A stretch of 13,279 nt of DNA from CAZFZQ01 sp964522845 (GTDB taxonomy: Bacteria > Patescibacteriota > Patescibacteriia > GCA-002772895), in the NCBI GenBank assembly GCA_964522845.1, contig CAZFZQ010000020.1, positions 1 to 13,279 on the forward strand, given 5' to 3'. Positions 12,623-13,279 of this stretch are shown piece by piece; position 1 is the stretch's first letter, and each line of letters begins with the position of its first letter. Below the pieces are notes generated by a model. The model made no database searches. It was not told the DNA's origin and saw only the letters and a list, made by a program, of their open reading frames with translations. The translations under genes and the position numbers were made by a program.

Positions 12623-12749
12623 CCTCCCTCTTGGTAATCCAAGGGGGAGGTGGCCTCTTGGCCGGTGGGGGATATTAAAAAATTCTTCTTGAATCCCCCA
12701 TCGCCCCCGCGGACGGGTGCACTTCCCCCTTGGATTACCAAGAGGGAAG
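12623..12749. repeat. Palindromic repeat with 30-bp arms
   Basis: The left arm 12623-12652 (core CTCTTGGTAATCCAAGGGGG) matches the reverse complement of the right arm 12720-12749 in 28 of 30 bases. Each arm is itself a hairpin (CTTGGTAATCCAAG). The centre has GTGGGGGAT and ATCCCCCAT, which can also pair. It has no coding capacity, resembles 197-298 and 1-37, and looks like a small non-autonomous element. Confidence 0.8.
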
Positions 12750-12826
12750 ATGAGAGCTGGGGATAAGTTAAAAACACATCCCAAAATCGCATATATTTTT
12801 TTGCAATTTTAGATGAAAATTTGCTC

Positions 12827-12855
12827 TTGACAGCTTTTTTATTATATGTTATTCT
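12827..12855 (+). promoter_or_regulatory. Predicted rpoB promoter
   Basis: -35 TTGACA (12827-12832), a 17-base spacer ending TGT, and -10 TATTCT (12850-12855) on the plus strand. The start would be near 12862, giving a leader of about 255 bases before rpoB. Confidence 0.8.
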
Positions 12856-12941
12856 CTATATGAATATAGTAGTTTCTCTTAAAAAAGACATTCTCGTGTC
12901 TTATAAAATTTCTCTAAAATAACATAAGAATAAACTGAAAA

Positions 12942-13008
12942 CCTCTCTGCCTGCAGCGCGAAGCTCGCCTCGAGCGAAGTGCTGTGGATAACGAGAGGAA
13001 ATTTTTTT
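12942..13008 (+). promoter_or_regulatory. Terminator-like structure in the rpoB leader
   Basis: CCTCTC (12942-12947) pairs with GAGAGG (12993-12998), followed by AAATTTTTTT. Inside, CAGC/GCTG and GCTCG/CGAGC stack, with a purine-rich internal loop (GCGAA facing GAAGT). Lying between the promoter and rpoB, it could be an attenuator or a binding site for an autoregulating protein; this is inference. Confidence 0.55.
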
Positions 13009-13022
13009 GCATCAATTTATAT

Positions 13023-13110
13023 CGTCAACAGCCAACAGCTAACCGACAACAGCTTGAAATCAATAAAATATTCAATTTTGCTGTAGTCCGTAGTCCGTGG
13101 CCCGTTGTCT
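13023..13110. repeat. Imperfect tandem palindrome before rpoB
   Basis: The left arm repeats CAACAGC-like units (GTCAACAGCCAACAGC, then GACAACAGC). The right arm repeats GTAGTCC/GTGGCCC-like units and ends CCGTTGTC. The reverse complement of the right arm follows the left arm with matched spacing but many changes. It has the same architecture as 1446-1561 and 3418-3496 with other units. Confidence 0.6.
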
Positions 13111-13116
13111 CATTTT

Positions 13117-13279
13117 ATGCAATTTCGCCGCCTTGCCCCCAAGACCTCAAAGCGCAAATATTTTGGTAAAGCCCACGATGCCATTCCTCAGCCGAATTTG
13201 ATAGAAGTGCAAAAATATTCTTATAACTGGTTTTTGAAAACCGGCATTAAAGAATTGTTTCACGAAATTTCTCCAATCC
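13117..13279 (+). CDS. rpoB: RNA polymerase beta subunit, N-terminus only
   Basis: The frame opens at the ATG at 13117 and runs through the window edge (54 codons visible). The visible residues KYFGKAHDAIPQPNLIEVQK and YNWFLKTGIKELFHEISPI match the conserved N-terminus of the beta subunit, where bacteria have PNLIEIQ, then SYEWFL and LRELFxEISPI. The product is part of the core RNA polymerase. No Shine-Dalgarno is seen. The gene has its own promoter and a long structured leader, rather than the ribosomal protein genes that often precede it. Everything beyond residue 54 lies outside the window. Confidence 0.93.
   Translation, partial: MQFRRLAPKTSKRKYFGKAHDAIPQPNLIEVQKYSYNWFLKTGIKELFHEISPI

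Noticed and set aside
11625..12692. Long plus-strand open frame (355 codons)
   Set aside because: It is antisense to the 187-aa gene, crosses two terminators and two promoters and the structured RNA, and has no ribosome site. GC-rich codons explain the lack of stops.
12983..12991. Perfect DnaA box (TGTGGATAA)
   Set aside because: Only one box is present, without a cluster, a DNA-unwinding element or dnaA/dnaN nearby, so an origin is not supported.
1..13279. Alternative genetic code (UGA read as glycine, as in some CPR groups)
   Set aside because: All recognised genes read through without internal UGA and have normal lengths, so the standard bacterial code fits.

Overview
The window looks like a piece of a Patescibacteria (CPR, Parcubacteria-type) genome, probably from a metagenome assembly because it carries a run of ten Ns. 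The grounds are the gene content and style: a compact rpsF-ssb-rpsR operon, recA behind a RodZ-like helix-turn-helix membrane protein and ftsK, a PaaX-like regulator with a Cas2-like domain, few Shine-Dalgarno sites in the core genes, and palindromic repeats scattered between and inside genes. The lineage call is inference from memory of such genomes, not from a search.

Layout. 1-911 (-): a TRM11/UPF0020-type methyltransferase cut by the window edge, carrying three in-frame repeat-derived stretches. 995-2280 (+): rpsF, ssb, rpsR. A bidirectional terminator inside a long palindrome separates them from the convergent cluster ftsK, rodZ-like, recA (6411 down to 2383, -). ftsK is interrupted by the N gap, which I read as a small assembly error. 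6477-7171: a PaaX/Cas2-like regulator (-) flanked by two 45-bp palindromes in inverted orientation, with a third palindrome on its own promoter.

7242-12608 is a different kind of region. All units are on the minus strand, and most genes are visibly GC-rich with strong Shine-Dalgarno sites, set in AT-rich spacers. Four units begin with near-consensus promoters (TTGACA, 17-bp spacer, TGn-extended -10), and most end in a factor-independent terminator. From downstream to upstream they hold: two small basic proteins (46 and 137 aa), a 504-aa coiled-coil protein of unknown function, an RNase J-like beta-CASP ribonuclease, a 187-aa unknown protein, and a roughly 340-nt transcript that looks like a structured non-coding RNA. 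An RNA nuclease, a highly transcribed structured RNA and unknown charged proteins side by side make this the best candidate for an undescribed system, although no functional link is proven.

12623-13279: a palindromic repeat, then a strong plus-strand promoter, a structured terminator-like leader and the start of rpoB, cut by the window edge.
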